Shown here one piece after another: positions 27,351 to 35,949 of a DNA stretch of 64,000 bases (positions are counted from its first letter, which is position 1; every line of letters begins with the position of its first letter). The notes under the pieces are model-generated. The model was not told where the DNA came from, did no database searches, and saw only the letters and a program-made list of their open reading frames with translations. This DNA is from Bacteroidota bacterium (GTDB lineage: Bacteria; Bacteroidota; Bacteroidia; Chitinophagales; Chitinophagaceae): NCBI GenBank assembly GCA_018266775.1, contig JAFDZS010000010.1, forward strand, positions 183,983 to 247,982. The letters run 5' to 3'. The translations under genes and the position numbers were made by a program.

Positions 27351-28964
27351 TTAACACAACTGGTATTGCGGCAAGTTCATTAAATACTGAAATAGTTTTC
27401 TCAATTTATTCGTTACATCCTTTTTGTTGATGGTGTCATTGGCATCAATCAGTTTATTCCATGCATCCGTCCAGTAATGGTCACTCATCTGCCCCTGTAA
27501 ACCAGATAATAATATGCCCTGTTTTAAATAGGTTCTTTCTTTATCGGGTAACGGAATACTGTATAAACGCTGTGCACATTCTTCAATCAATGCATCGGGG
27601 TCACCGGGATTTTTAAATGTCTGCGCATAGGCCACCACGTCGATAGCCAGTTTAAATTTGTCTTTGGTAAAACCATAACTCACCATACGGTCAGTAAACT
27701 GGTTGCGCCTGGGCAGTGTGTCAGAATTGATCCAGATTTTATCATACTGTGGTACCTGGTAGTAAGCGGGCCACCCGGCAACATTGGGCGGGTCGCCAAT
27801 ATTCTGTTGCAGTTGGTTGGCCGTGTTGTGTATATTCTGCCACATGGTATATAACGTTACATAATCATCCGCAGCAGGAAAACTGATATTGTATTCCCTG
27901 CATAAGCCAATACAAAAATCAATGGGGCTTTTAATGACTGCACCACGATTGCCTGCGTCAAAAAAATGTTTACTGGAGAATAATTGTTTCAATACCGGCT
28001 GAATATCATAATTGCTTTTGCGGAATGTTTTTGCCAGTGGTTCAATAATATTCTTTTCTGTTTCCTCATCAATATTATGATACACAAAAAAACGGTACAG
28101 CTTTCTGCAGATATATTTCGATACTTCATCCTGCTGCAGTATCATATCAATCAGCGCCGCCACTTCTGTTGCACCTTCTTTGTCTTTAACACCTTTAATG
28201 ATGGTGTTGTTATAAAAAGAAGAAAATTGTTTGTCGGTGGTATCGTGCCGGTTGGGTTCAAAAACACCCTGTGCATTGGCCAGTACTTTATTATCGATGC
28301 GGTAACCGGTAAGCACCCTCGCAGCGGCTTTCACATCATCTTCTGTATAGTGAGATCCTTTATCTTTCCCCACAGTAAATAATTCCTGCAGCTCCCGGCC
28401 ATAATTTTCATCGGGTGCTTTTTTAACATTGTTGGCGCCGTTTAAATACCGCAGCATGCAGGGGTCAACAGTAATTGCATTCAGCAAATCCCTGAAGTTA
28501 CCCAAAGCATAACGGCGCAGCAGCATGTGGTATTTGTAAGAAAAGGTGGCATTATCCACTTTGTTCATTTCAGTGGCAAAATGATTATGCCAGAAAAGGA
28601 TCATCTTTTCCTGCAACGATCTTTTTTGATTCAGCATCTGGCCAATCCACCAGCTGCGCAGTGAATTTTTTCTGCGCCCTATATTCATACCGGATTGTTT
28701 GGCTGCTGTGGTCCAGGTTTGGCCGGCTGCAATTTCTTCATCGGTATATTTATCGTCGTTATAAGTATTGACGGGCGGCGGGGGAATAGAATCATCCTGT
28801 TCAAACAAAGCCTTGATGGCTTTTTTAAAAGAACGGGCGGCATAAAACTGAACGTCTGCCCAGTTGGCGCCAAACTGTGTACGCCGTGCAAGATGAGCGG
28901 CTTCTTCAACACCCCATTTTCCTTTATAGGCTTTCAGGCTTACCGTAACGGGAGCGATTGGCAT
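27351..28964 (-). CDS. DUF1800 family protein
   Basis: 537 aa. Recognisable by the AAHLARRTQFGA N-terminal helix, KMILFWHNHFATEMNKV, LGNFRDLLNAITVDPCMLRYLNGANNVKKAPDENYGRELQEL-type region (conserved core around residues 150-200), RVLTGYRI and the VAGWP motif. Mostly helical. No classical signal peptide is obvious from the chosen start. It is the first gene of the DUF1800-DUF1501 operon, transcribed divergently from the gene at 29161 across a 196-nt gap. Function unknown. Confidence 0.9.
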   Translation of the reverse strand: MPIAPVTVSLKAYKGKWGVEEAAHLARRTQFGANWADVQFYAARSFKKAIKALFEQDDSIPPPPVNTYNDDKYTDEEIAAGQTWTTAAKQSGMNIGRRKNSLRSWWIGQMLNQKRSLQEKMILFWHNHFATEMNKVDNATFSYKYHMLLRRYALGNFRDLLNAITVDPCMLRYLNGANNVKKAPDENYGRELQELFTVGKDKGSHYTEDDVKAAARVLTGYRIDNKVLANAQGVFEPNRHDTTDKQFSSFYNNTIIKGVKDKEGATEVAALIDMILQQDEVSKYICRKLYRFFVYHNIDEETEKNIIEPLAKTFRKSNYDIQPVLKQLFSSKHFFDAGNRGAVIKSPIDFCIGLCREYNISFPAADDYVTLYTMWQNIHNTANQLQQNIGDPPNVAGWPAYYQVPQYDKIWINSDTLPRRNQFTDRMVSYGFTKDKFKLAIDVVAYAQTFKNPGDPDALIEECAQRLYSIPLPDKERTYLKQGILLSGLQGQMSDHYWTDAWNKLIDANDTINKKDVTNKLRKLFQYLMNLPQYQLC

Positions 28965-29160
28965 AGGCGAATCATTAAAAAAAAGATTAAGAAACTATTT
29001 ACCTTTTCCCAATTTACTGCGATATTAATTGGGGGGATGTTAACTACGGGTTAAGTAACATCCATCCGTTTTCAAACGTATCAATACAAAAGCTGTACCG
29101 GTTGATTAAAATACCTTTAAAAGGGTATATTGTTTTCGCCGGACATGCTTATATTTATCA
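28965..29160. promoter_or_regulatory. Divergent promoter region
   Basis: 196 nt between divergently transcribed genes (28964 on -, 29161 on +), so it must carry both promoters. I could not assign -33/-7 elements confidently. Confidence 0.4.
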
Positions 29161-30684
29161 ATGATGAATCAAAACCTGGCCAGTACACGCAAGCTACGCA
29201 ATAAACCGGGCATGCCGGAATGGTATGAGGGGAAATTTTCGAGAGATGAAGAGCGTATAGCCGCATTGCTGGAAGAAAACCGGCAGCACGATATGCTGTT
29301 CGATTTTTCGATGCCCAGGGAACTTTACCGTTTTTTACAGTTTACGGCGCACATGCTGGCTACATTTCCTGTAGGCATTTACATGCGTAAACGGATCAGG
29401 AAGAATGAACGGCTGAATTATATTTTACAGTTCAGGGAATTATTGCAGGTGCGCAATAATATTGAAAAAGGCTCTTTTGCCTACGATACCCTATTATTCA
29501 AAACAACACCATTACAATTATTCCGCAATAAAAGCCACTTGGCCAACCTGGTTTGCCTGGCCATTCTTTTTGGAGATGAATTTATTGACGGCATTGCAGC
29601 AGAATACGGCAAAGCGCCAATACAACAATTGCTGAAAGATGAATCGATGGATTATTACCTGCGTTACCGGAAAGCAGGATCGGGGCACGAACTTTATTAT
29701 GCATTTGATATTTGTGATGTGTTGCCGCAACAGGTACTGCAGCACATCAACCATAAATACGGTATTACTTACAAAGCTTTTTATGAGCACCTGCAATTTT
29801 TATTACAGGAAATGAACCGCAACCTGAATGCGCTGGATGAAGAAAAAGCTACAGCAGCGGCGCAGTTGATTTGCCGGGCCTGCAATAAATGTTTTGATAC
29901 CTACAAAGCAGACATTACCGTTTTTGACGGCAACTATACACTCTCTGACCTGCTGCAATACCAAAAAACAAAAGACGATGATATTATACAGGTATTGCTT
30001 ACACTGCGTGCGGTACTGCTGGATAAAAAACAGTTGCAGTACCAAAAACAATTCAGCAGCTGGAGCAGCATGGTACGCAGCATGCAGTTGTATGATGATA
30101 TGCAGGATGTGGCCGGTGACTGCGATTTCCAGATGAACCTGTTGTGTTATTTCTCCAAAAATTATTTCAGTGCAGAATGGGAATGGCTGCAAAAAAACAA
30201 AGAACCTTTACAACATATCCGCGGCCTGCATCTGCACAGTACTATAGCGCTTCACATGCCCGCCAGCTGTATGATGGCCATGCAGTATGCCCGCCATATT
30301 GCACATACCCGTTTAAACTGGGTGCAGCGGAAAATTCAAAATTACCTGTGGCGGAAAAACTGGCTGGGCTTCAATAATCCTTTGCTGAATGAAAATGGTT
30401 TTTGTTTATCTGCTGTAATGCAGAAAATGGAGAACAGCATACCATTAAAACTGCATTTTATACACAAACTGGTTTTTCACATTCAGCATCCATTAATTAC
30501 TGATGCCATGAAGTGGGCACATGTTTTTGACATAGCTGTAATGGATGAAGAATTAAAGCAGCATTTACTGAAGCAATTGCCCCGTAAACAACGCTATTTT
30601 TTAACCAGTTGTTTTATTGAATATCCAACACAACAAAAAGCGCTGCTGGTGCAGCGCTTAGTCTCCGGTGAATATAATCATTAA
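29161..30684 (+). CDS. Probable class I isoprenoid (terpenoid) synthase-fold protein
   Basis: 507 aa, no signal peptide, almost entirely helical. Two aspartate-rich motifs stand where class I isoprenoid synthases bind Mg-diphosphate: FGDEFIDG with Asp139/Glu140/Asp143, and LYDDMQDVAGD with Asp312/Asp313/Asp316/Asp320. The second closely resembles the second motif of squalene/phytoene and polyprenyl synthases. The 173-residue spacing fits the fold, although the overall sequence is not one of the standard enzymes and an extra N-terminal region of about 100 residues is present. It overlaps or abuts a DUF5995 gene. Product and substrate chain length are unknown. The family call rests on motifs only. 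Confidence 0.6.
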   Translation: MMNQNLASTRKLRNKPGMPEWYEGKFSRDEERIAALLEENRQHDMLFDFSMPRELYRFLQFTAHMLATFPVGIYMRKRIRKNERLNYILQFRELLQVRNNIEKGSFAYDTLLFKTTPLQLFRNKSHLANLVCLAILFGDEFIDGIAAEYGKAPIQQLLKDESMDYYLRYRKAGSGHELYYAFDICDVLPQQVLQHINHKYGITYKAFYEHLQFLLQEMNRNLNALDEEKATAAAQLICRACNKCFDTYKADITVFDGNYTLSDLLQYQKTKDDDIIQVLLTLRAVLLDKKQLQYQKQFSSWSSMVRSMQLYDDMQDVAGDCDFQMNLLCYFSKNYFSAEWEWLQKNKEPLQHIRGLHLHSTIALHMPASCMMAMQYARHIAHTRLNWVQRKIQNYLWRKNWLGFNNPLLNENGFCLSAVMQKMENSIPLKLHFIHKLVFHIQHPLITDAMKWAHVFDIAVMDEELKQHLLKQLPRKQRYFLTSCFIEYPTQQKALLVQRLVSGEYNH

Positions 30685-30694
30685 AATAAAAAGC

Positions 30695-31381
30695 ATGATG
30701 CTGGTTGCCGCATGCATGGCGGTATTACCTGTTACAGCACAAAAAAGGTTTAATGATGCTTTACTGGATACACTGGAACATATTGCTGCGCAGGAAACGC
30801 CTGCCAAATATTTTGCGCAGCTATATCACGGTATCATTGAAAAAACGAACGACTATGCGGCCACATTGCCAGACAGTGTTCAGCGTTTTGTTTTTAGGTT
30901 TGAATCCTTATTTGCACCATTTTTCTTCCAGTCGTATAATAAATACATTCATCACGAACAGCCCGATGCCCCATGGGTAAGGTATTTTGACAGTGTTCCC
31001 AAAAATCCATTACAGTATATGTTTATTGGCATGAATGCCCATATTAATGGGGATATGTGCCTGGCATTGGTAAATCAATTCAGTTATGATACAATAAAAA
31101 AATACCGTGTACCATTACTTCATTTTCAGAGTGTACTGAATGCTTATTTTGACAGCGTGTATACAGGCGGCTGGCATTACCATCGTGTATGTGAACTGAA
31201 CCTGCTTAGTTTTGGGGCAGACAGGCAGTTGGGAAAATATATGATCTCCCACTGGAGAAAAAGGCAGGAGCGGCTGGCGTTGTTGTATTACAGTCATCCA
31301 TTGCGTTACCAGCGGAAAAACAAACGGCTGGTGAAAAAAATGCAAAGCTATGATGTATTTGCGTTGAAATGGATCAGGTAG
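30695..31381 (+). CDS. DUF5995-like exported protein
   Basis: About 228 aa from ATG 30695; an in-frame GTG at 30668 would overlap the upstream gene by 17 nt. From the ATG a short signal peptide is seen (MMLVAACMAVLPVTAQ). The conserved GMNAHINGDM segment (around residues 108-117) with its histidine and aspartate is typical of DUF5995 proteins. Helical throughout. It sits 10 nt after the isoprenoid synthase-like gene, so the two are surely co-transcribed and may act on the same molecule. No function is established. Confidence 0.65.
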   Translation: MMLVAACMAVLPVTAQKRFNDALLDTLEHIAAQETPAKYFAQLYHGIIEKTNDYAATLPDSVQRFVFRFESLFAPFFFQSYNKYIHHEQPDAPWVRYFDSVPKNPLQYMFIGMNAHINGDMCLALVNQFSYDTIKKYRVPLLHFQSVLNAYFDSVYTGGWHYHRVCELNLLSFGADRQLGKYMISHWRKRQERLALLYYSHPLRYQRKNKRLVKKMQSYDVFALKWIR

Positions 31382-31383
31382 TA

Positions 31384-31427
31384 TTTTGTTTACGCAGTGA
31401 CGCTGTGGCGGCCTGGCGTAAACAAAA
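31384..31427. terminator. Long hairpin between convergent genes (possible terminator)
   Basis: TTTTGTTTACGC (31384-31395) pairs perfectly with GCGTAAACAAAA (31416-31427). The 20-nt loop contains CGCTGTGGCG, itself a small stem and shared with the hairpin at 19501. The stem begins 2 nt after the DUF5995 stop codon. No T-run follows on the + strand; AT-rich stem ends could serve both directions. Confidence 0.5.
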
Positions 31428-31480
31428 AATAACATATAATGTTCAGGTGCATAAATGCACCATGTCTTCATTCGCAAAAA

Positions 31481-32005
31481 CTATTTTACCAGCACCGGAT
31501 CTTCTTTAGCAGGTAAATTTAATTTCGGGCTGATGGCGGGAAAACTCTTTCTTACCTTTTCCAAAGGTGCCCCATGCGTATCCATAAAAGTCCAGCTTTT
31601 ACCAGCATCAGGTGAAATGGCTATTAATGCAGATTTGGACAGTATTTTTCCCTTAGGCGTTGTCATGATTAATATTTGTGTAACCACACATTGCCAGTTT
31701 GTTCCGGTGCGAACCATTGAAGCAGGCGATTGAATGCTTGCAGAATCTACCGTGACTCCCTCGCTTTCAATTGAAGCAAAACTTTGTTCCACCAGGGATG
31801 CCATCTTTTGTGACCCGCCTGCCATTTTGATTACCGGTGGATACATGTATTTTACAAAGCTGGTATAATCTTTTTTAAGTATGCATGCTGCCATTGCATT
31901 TCCTTTTTGTAAAACAGTTGCAAATTGAGTTGAGTCTGAAGCAGTTTGTGCTTTTGCCTGGATAAAAAAAATGCAGCAAAGCAATACACCTCCAATTGAT
32001 TTCAT
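31481..32005 (-). CDS. Hypothetical exported protein
   Basis: 174 aa from ATG 32005 (an in-frame TTG at 32020 adds five residues). Signal peptide ending about AKAQ. The mature part resembles a small NTF2-like or DUF-type secreted protein: VLQKGNAMAACILKKDYTSFVKYMYPPVIKMAGG, then alternating strands ending GKSWTFMDTHG. The opening helix with a Lys-Lys-Asp-Tyr segment and the late Trp-Thr-Phe strand support an NTF2/SnoaL-like fold, but I cannot assign a function. Convergent with the DUF5995 gene. Confidence 0.7.
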   Translation of the reverse strand: MKSIGGVLLCCIFFIQAKAQTASDSTQFATVLQKGNAMAACILKKDYTSFVKYMYPPVIKMAGGSQKMASLVEQSFASIESEGVTVDSASIQSPASMVRTGTNWQCVVTQILIMTTPKGKILSKSALIAISPDAGKSWTFMDTHGAPLEKVRKSFPAISPKLNLPAKEDPVLVK

Positions 32006-32058
32006 AAAGTTTTTTTGCAAAAATAGTAAATAAAACGGTTGTACGAAATAGTCTGCAC

Positions 32059-32454
32059 TTAACTCACCAGGTTAAGGTGCCACGATATACCAAACTGGTC
32101 TGTAAGCCATGCATACTTTTTACTGAAGGGATAAGCGCCCAGCGGCATCAGCAAATGGCCATCAGGAATTAATCTTTGATAAAGTACATCAATTTCATCT
32201 TCTGTTTCACAATTGATAAAGATGGATGAAGAGGGTGTAAAGGAAAATGCATGCTCCACCAAACTGTCTAAAAACATAAATGGTTGCCCGGCAATAACAA
32301 TAGTGGCCAGCTGAATCTTGCCGGCATGTACGCCACTGGTGCCATCATAATGTGCCATTTGCAAAATATAAGATGCAGGAAAAACAGACAGGTAAAAATT
32401 AACTGCGGCTTCAGCCCTGCCATTGAACATAAAAAAGGGAACCGGTTTTTGCAT
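32059..32454 (-). CDS. VOC-family (PhnB/3-dmu-9-like) protein
   Basis: 131 aa, cytoplasmic. The start PFFMFNGRAEAAVNFYLSVFP is the hallmark of the PhnB-like branch of the vicinal-oxygen-chelate superfamily, and the C-terminal YAWLTDQFGISWHLNL strand matches it. Repeated beta-alpha-beta-beta-beta units fit the length. Members are often annotated as 3-demethylubiquinone methyltransferases, but that name is unreliable. The metal ligands of glyoxalase I are not all evident. Substrate unknown. Confidence 0.85.
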   Translation of the reverse strand: MQKPVPFFMFNGRAEAAVNFYLSVFPASYILQMAHYDGTSGVHAGKIQLATIVIAGQPFMFLDSLVEHAFSFTPSSSIFINCETEDEIDVLYQRLIPDGHLLMPLGAYPFSKKYAWLTDQFGISWHLNLVS

Positions 32455-32978
32455 AGGGTGAAGGTAAATTATTTTTTAGCATCGGTAGTATAAAGGCTAT
32501 CACCTTCCTGATGCCGGGAGGCTGATATAGCAGATCACTCTGGCTTTATTGACGATTTATGTGTCCAAATCATGGAGAAAGTAAAAAACCAATTAGGTAT
32601 AATCAATTATGGAGTTGTAGTTATCAAAAAAGAAGTTGACGTTATTGAATCAAATGTAAGCTTTAATTATTAATGAGTTAAAGATATCGAAGAGCAGGTT
32701 GATTTAACTATAATATATGTTGCCACTATTTATTGTACTGTTCACTTTATTGATTAAAAGGTAAGTTGAACTTGTTAAAAAGTTCAATCCAGTAAATAAC
32801 AAGTTTTCATTTTTTGCTAGTGTGTTCATTTTATCGAAAAAAATGTACTTGTTATCAATCAGGGAGTAATAGGTAATAAATAGAAGGTTCGCTTTATCAA
32901 TTGAAGAGTTCATTTTAATTGCTGCGGCAAACGAAACTGGAAGATTCGTGATCTCGGTTGTCAGGAGAGATAATAGCT
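32455..32978. other. AT-rich stretch without a convincing gene, with degenerate short repeats
   Basis: 524 nt. It holds a 33-codon + frame at 32572 and a 69-codon - frame at 32704-32913, neither with a family or start signal I trust. Three degenerate copies of a unit like GTTCACTTTATTGATTAA occur near 32749, 32823 and 32888. It may be decayed coding sequence or an intergenic repeat. Confidence 0.4.
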
Positions 32979-33434
32979 TTATAACGCTTTTTTCTTACCA
33001 ACTGTGCTTTCAATACTTAAAACCCTGAAGTAAGGATGAAAATTTCCCATAATCGTTATCATCCGCACATTGAAGCCATCATTAAAATTGTCTGTATTGA
33101 TGATAAAGCTAATGCTGCAGGAATCATTTGGCGGTGTTTCTTTTTTGCTTGAGGCAGAAACCGTGCAATCACAAATGTTGGAGATTTTTTTTATGCTGAA
33201 AGGTACATTTCCTTTATTATAAATTGTAAAACTGCCTTTGATAATGTCTCCTTTTGCAATTGTATCAGCAAAATAAATAGCTGGTGATATTTCAATGCGT
33301 GTTAAATCAGTCTCAGGGAGTTTTTTCAAACGAACAATTACGCTGTCTTTATCAACATATTTATCTGTATTAACATGCTTACATGAAAACAGGATAGAAA
33401 AACAAAACAAAAGAATACTCATTTTGCAATACAT
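32979..33434 (-). CDS. DUF1573 domain lipoprotein
   Basis: 151 aa with a lipoprotein signal (LFSC, Cys18, then Lys-His). The mature domain has the DUF1573/MSP-like immunoglobulin pattern: IIKGSFTIYNKGNVPFSIKKISNICDCT, a Pro-Pro-Asn-Asp turn, CSISFIINT and a late strand. The Cys-Asp-Cys-Thr motif is the family's conserved cysteine site. DUF1573 proteins lie in the periplasm or on the outer membrane; their role is unknown. The start lies 6 nt after the upstream gene's stop, so it is coupled to the gene at 33441. Confidence 0.8.
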   Translation of the reverse strand: MYCKMSILLFCFSILFSCKHVNTDKYVDKDSVIVRLKKLPETDLTRIEISPAIYFADTIAKGDIIKGSFTIYNKGNVPFSIKKISNICDCTVSASSKKETPPNDSCSISFIINTDNFNDGFNVRMITIMGNFHPYFRVLSIESTVGKKKAL

Positions 33435-33440
33435 GGCGAT

Positions 33441-34295
33441 TTACTTTGCTGAAGCAATTTTTACTTTTATCATAACATTTTCTTTAAGTGGCTCACCTTT
33501 AATTTTTAGTTGAAACCAGCCTGTATTGCCATATATGTAATAGGTCAATGCACCATCGAGCCTGTTTGTAGTGCCGATACTAAGGCCACTTTCCGATTTT
33601 AAATCATTACAAAGCCATTCAATCGCTGCAAAGAAACCGTTTTGCGGCAATTCAATATGCAGAGAATCAAGATTAAAAGTGCTCCATGAGCCGGACTTAT
33701 AATCTGTCATAACAATATTTTCAGTAAGTAAGTCTTTCCCGGGTAAACCATCACTTGTTACTTCATAAAGTCTTAGTCTGAATGGTAAAGCAGTAGAGGA
33801 TTGTTTCGCAATAAATACGCTTACGTTTTTACATTGGGCAGGATAATTATATGAGGTTATCAGTAAAGCACTTTGAAGATTGATGCACTGTCCATTTTTG
33901 AAGTAAGAAGTTTGTTTCACACCATCGGTTACACCGAAATCTTTTTCGATTTTATATTTTGTAATATTAATTTCAGGTAAATCAATAACAGCGCTATCCA
34001 TTGTAATGGTAACGCTGGATTTATTTTGCAGAGAATCTTTTGGGATAATTTTTGTTTTAAGACCAATAGCAGATAAAACTAAAGAATCTATCTGGTTTTT
34101 ATCTGGGATTACCAAAGAACCTTTTTCATCTGAAACAAGCCCCAGCGATTTTGCCCAGGAAACTGAAACGTAAACAAGTGGTGAGCCCGATTTGTTTACC
34201 AAATGGACTTCAAGTTTATTTTGTGCATAGAGGGTCGAAAGTGAAAATTGAAAAACAAGTAAAATAATAATAACAAGCAAGTGCTTAATATTCAT
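33441..34295 (-). CDS. CarboxypepD_reg-like domain protein, exported
   Basis: 284 aa with signal peptide to about LYAQ25. Residues about 27-100 are a carboxypeptidase-regulatory-like sandwich (LEVHLVNKSGSPLVYVSVSWAKS, DEKGSLVIP, VLSAIGLKTK). The rest, about 105-284, looks like a second beta-sandwich with an IAKQSSTALPFRLRLYEV strand and a Trp-Ser-Thr-Phe-Asn-Leu strand, as in many Bacteroidota surface proteins; no catalytic motif is seen. First gene of an operon with the DUF1573 lipoprotein. Base composition is AT-richer than the loci to either side. Confidence 0.7.
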   Translation of the reverse strand: MNIKHLLVIIILLVFQFSLSTLYAQNKLEVHLVNKSGSPLVYVSVSWAKSLGLVSDEKGSLVIPDKNQIDSLVLSAIGLKTKIIPKDSLQNKSSVTITMDSAVIDLPEINITKYKIEKDFGVTDGVKQTSYFKNGQCINLQSALLITSYNYPAQCKNVSVFIAKQSSTALPFRLRLYEVTSDGLPGKDLLTENIVMTDYKSGSWSTFNLDSLHIELPQNGFFAAIEWLCNDLKSESGLSIGTTNRLDGALTYYIYGNTGWFQLKIKGEPLKENVMIKVKIASAK

Positions 34296-34385
34296 AATTA
34301 AAATTTGAATTGATTTAATTGTAATGTCAAAATTATTTTACTTGTTTTGTTTAATTAAATACGGTCTTACCAAAACCTTAACTTA

Positions 34386-34625
34386 TCAAATTGGCCCCAC
34401 ATATTCCGTAGAACAACTCCATTGAATCCAAAACCTGTACTTACAACAGTTCTGCATAATTTGAGTTGCGCCGGTTTCGGAATAAGTTGTGTACGTGCAA
34501 CAACTTTCACCCCAAAAAATGGTTTCAGGGTTGCAAGTGCCAGAAGGATTGGCAAATGCAACTAAGCTAAAGGTAGTTACCCCAGCAATAGCAAGGCTTA
34601 ACCTTTTAAGCAATTTTCTTTTCAT
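34386..34625 (-). CDS. Small exported cysteine-rich peptide
   Basis: 79 aa from ATG 34625 (an open frame extends to 34658 but begins before the signal peptide). A basic N-terminus KRKLLKR, a hydrophobic stretch and VAFA predict cleavage at Ala25. The mature part is 54 aa with six cysteines at 31, 42, 43, 60, 61 and 71, rich in Trp and Tyr. It reads like a disulfide-bonded or otherwise processed secreted peptide, similar in layout to small exported peptides of Bacteroidota (for example NVEALA-type), but it has no NVEALA motif. It is transcribed away from the XRE regulator and lies upstream of the CarboxypepD/DUF1573 operon. Confidence 0.6.
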   Translation of the reverse strand: MKRKLLKRLSLAIAGVTTFSLVAFANPSGTCNPETIFWGESCCTYTTYSETGATQIMQNCCKYRFWIQWSCSTEYVGPI

Positions 34626-34730
34626 AAATAGTGATTTTATTGATAAACTATATAGCAAACATAAACAAAAAACAATAAGTATGGCAAATTTGCTATAATT
34701 TTTTTTTAATAATTACTCCAGCTTGCTGTT

Positions 34731-34961
34731 GTGAAATATTCAAGGCATGAGATTGGGATAAAAAAATTTGGTGTTCGGGTTAAAGAAATCCGGCAGCAAA
34801 AAGGGCTGTCTCAAGAACAGTTAGCCTGGGAAACTGGTCTGGAATTTTCTCAGATAAACAGGATTGAAAATGGTAAAATAAATACAAGTATTTCAAACCT
34901 TTTCATCATTGCGGAAGCGTTAAAAGTCGAGCCTTCAGAATTATTGAAGTTTAAAATTTAA
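34731..34961 (+). CDS. XRE-family helix-turn-helix regulator
   Basis: 76 aa with a GTG start at 34731; no in-frame ATG lies at a suitable place. A single cro/C1-type HTH covers about residues 10-70: VRVKEIRQQKGLSQEQLAWETGLEFSQINRIENGK, with the typical AEALKVEPSELLKF ending. Such small proteins bind short palindromes as dimers. It is divergent from the Cys-rich peptide gene over a 105-nt gap and probably controls it or itself, which is inference from position. Confidence 0.88.
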   Translation: MKYSRHEIGIKKFGVRVKEIRQQKGLSQEQLAWETGLEFSQINRIENGKINTSISNLFIIAEALKVEPSELLKFKI

Positions 34962-34978
34962 GTTGCTAAAGGGAGGTT

Positions 34979-35716
34979 TTATTTTTTAGCATCGGTAACG
35001 CCAATGATGACCCCAAAATCTCCATCAGCTTGTATCCAGTTTTTTTCAGGTAAATAAGTCCGGGAAACAAAACCATCCAGGTATAATGCATTGCTGCAGC
35101 CCTGTTGTTTAAAATACAAAGCCATATCATAAAAGTTTACCGGCACCCTGCTCATCGCAAATAAAATTTTGTTACCGGGTAAAATACCAACAGCATTCCT
35201 GATATTGGTGTTGGATGAACCTTCTTTAAAAGCACTGTTAATTACGCCATTGATCAGCAGCATTGGCCCGGATTGTGTGGCAAATGCAACATGTTTTTTA
35301 TTGTTGAAGCCGGCAGTGCTGCAAATATTGGCTGCTGTATCATCAGTAACATAAAATACACCATTGGGCTGCAGGTAAAAATTGCCTTCACCATGTCTTG
35401 CATTCAATGGCTTTATTGTTTTGCCGTGTGCAATGTACAGCCCGAGGGGAGAGCGGTCTTCCATATACATACCACCGTTCATGGCAAACAGCAATTGCTG
35501 GTTTTGCTGCGCTGTCCATTGCTTTAATTTTTCAAAGTTGCCGAAGCGGTTATTGGCTGCATCTTTCCAATATATTTCCAGGTGGTGCTGTTTGGGGTTT
35601 ACGGTATAAGTAAGAAAACGATCTTCAGTTGCAGCAGGTTGATGCATGCTGATGCAGAGTACCGTAATGATAATAGAGCTGCAAATGATGCTGATGGTGA
35701 TAAAACGTGCTGACAA
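34979..35716 (-). CDS. Phosphodiester glycosidase (NAGPA-like) family exported protein
   Basis: 245 aa. The TTG at 35716 is taken as the start because it gives a full signal/anchor segment (residues 6-24); the next ATG (35647) would lose it, and an in-frame stop lies just upstream. NAGPA/DUF2233 domain features: FAMNGGMYMEDRSPLGLYIAHGK, NFYLQPNGVFYV, AFATQSGPMLLINGVIN, RNAVGILPG, and the ALYLDGFVSRTYLP stretch that matches the catalytic DGG-like region. Members split phosphodiester-linked sugars in the envelope. The actual substrate is unknown. Confidence 0.85.
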   Translation of the reverse strand: MSARFITISIICSSIIITVLCISMHQPAATEDRFLTYTVNPKQHHLEIYWKDAANNRFGNFEKLKQWTAQQNQQLLFAMNGGMYMEDRSPLGLYIAHGKTIKPLNARHGEGNFYLQPNGVFYVTDDTAANICSTAGFNNKKHVAFATQSGPMLLINGVINSAFKEGSSNTNIRNAVGILPGNKILFAMSRVPVNFYDMALYFKQQGCSNALYLDGFVSRTYLPEKNWIQADGDFGVIIGVTDAKK

Positions 35717-35753
35717 AAATAAATAGTTTACAATCTATGCTGCATACATAAGG

Positions 35754-35840
35754 ATGTCAGACTGAGTTTATCGAAGCCGGTTCATTACTAAAGAGGTTGC
35801 AATCGTATTACTCCGCCTTCGGTAAACTCACGCTGATATA
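35754..35840. repeat. Imperfect inverted repeat (REP/MITE-like)
   Basis: ATGTCAGACTGAGTTTATCG... (35754-35777) is the approximate reverse complement of 35815-35839 (GCCTTCGGTAAACTCACGC...). Elements with a TTCGATAAACTCA-type arm are widely scattered in Bacteroidota intergenic DNA as far as I recall. It lies in the 233-nt gap between two - strand genes. Confidence 0.55.
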
Positions 35841-35949
35841 TTCTTATTTCAAGCAAAGAATTATTGAGTTTACAACAGTACTAAGTTACACTATTGTGGT
35901 TATTTAATCCGTTGTTGTAGCCGCTCATAAAAATTAATTAACAGGTCAT

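Noticed and set aside
32704..32913. 69-codon - frame in the AT-rich patch
   Set aside because: Low-complexity Asn/Leu/Ile composition, repeat-derived, no promoter or family; kept only as part of the patch description.
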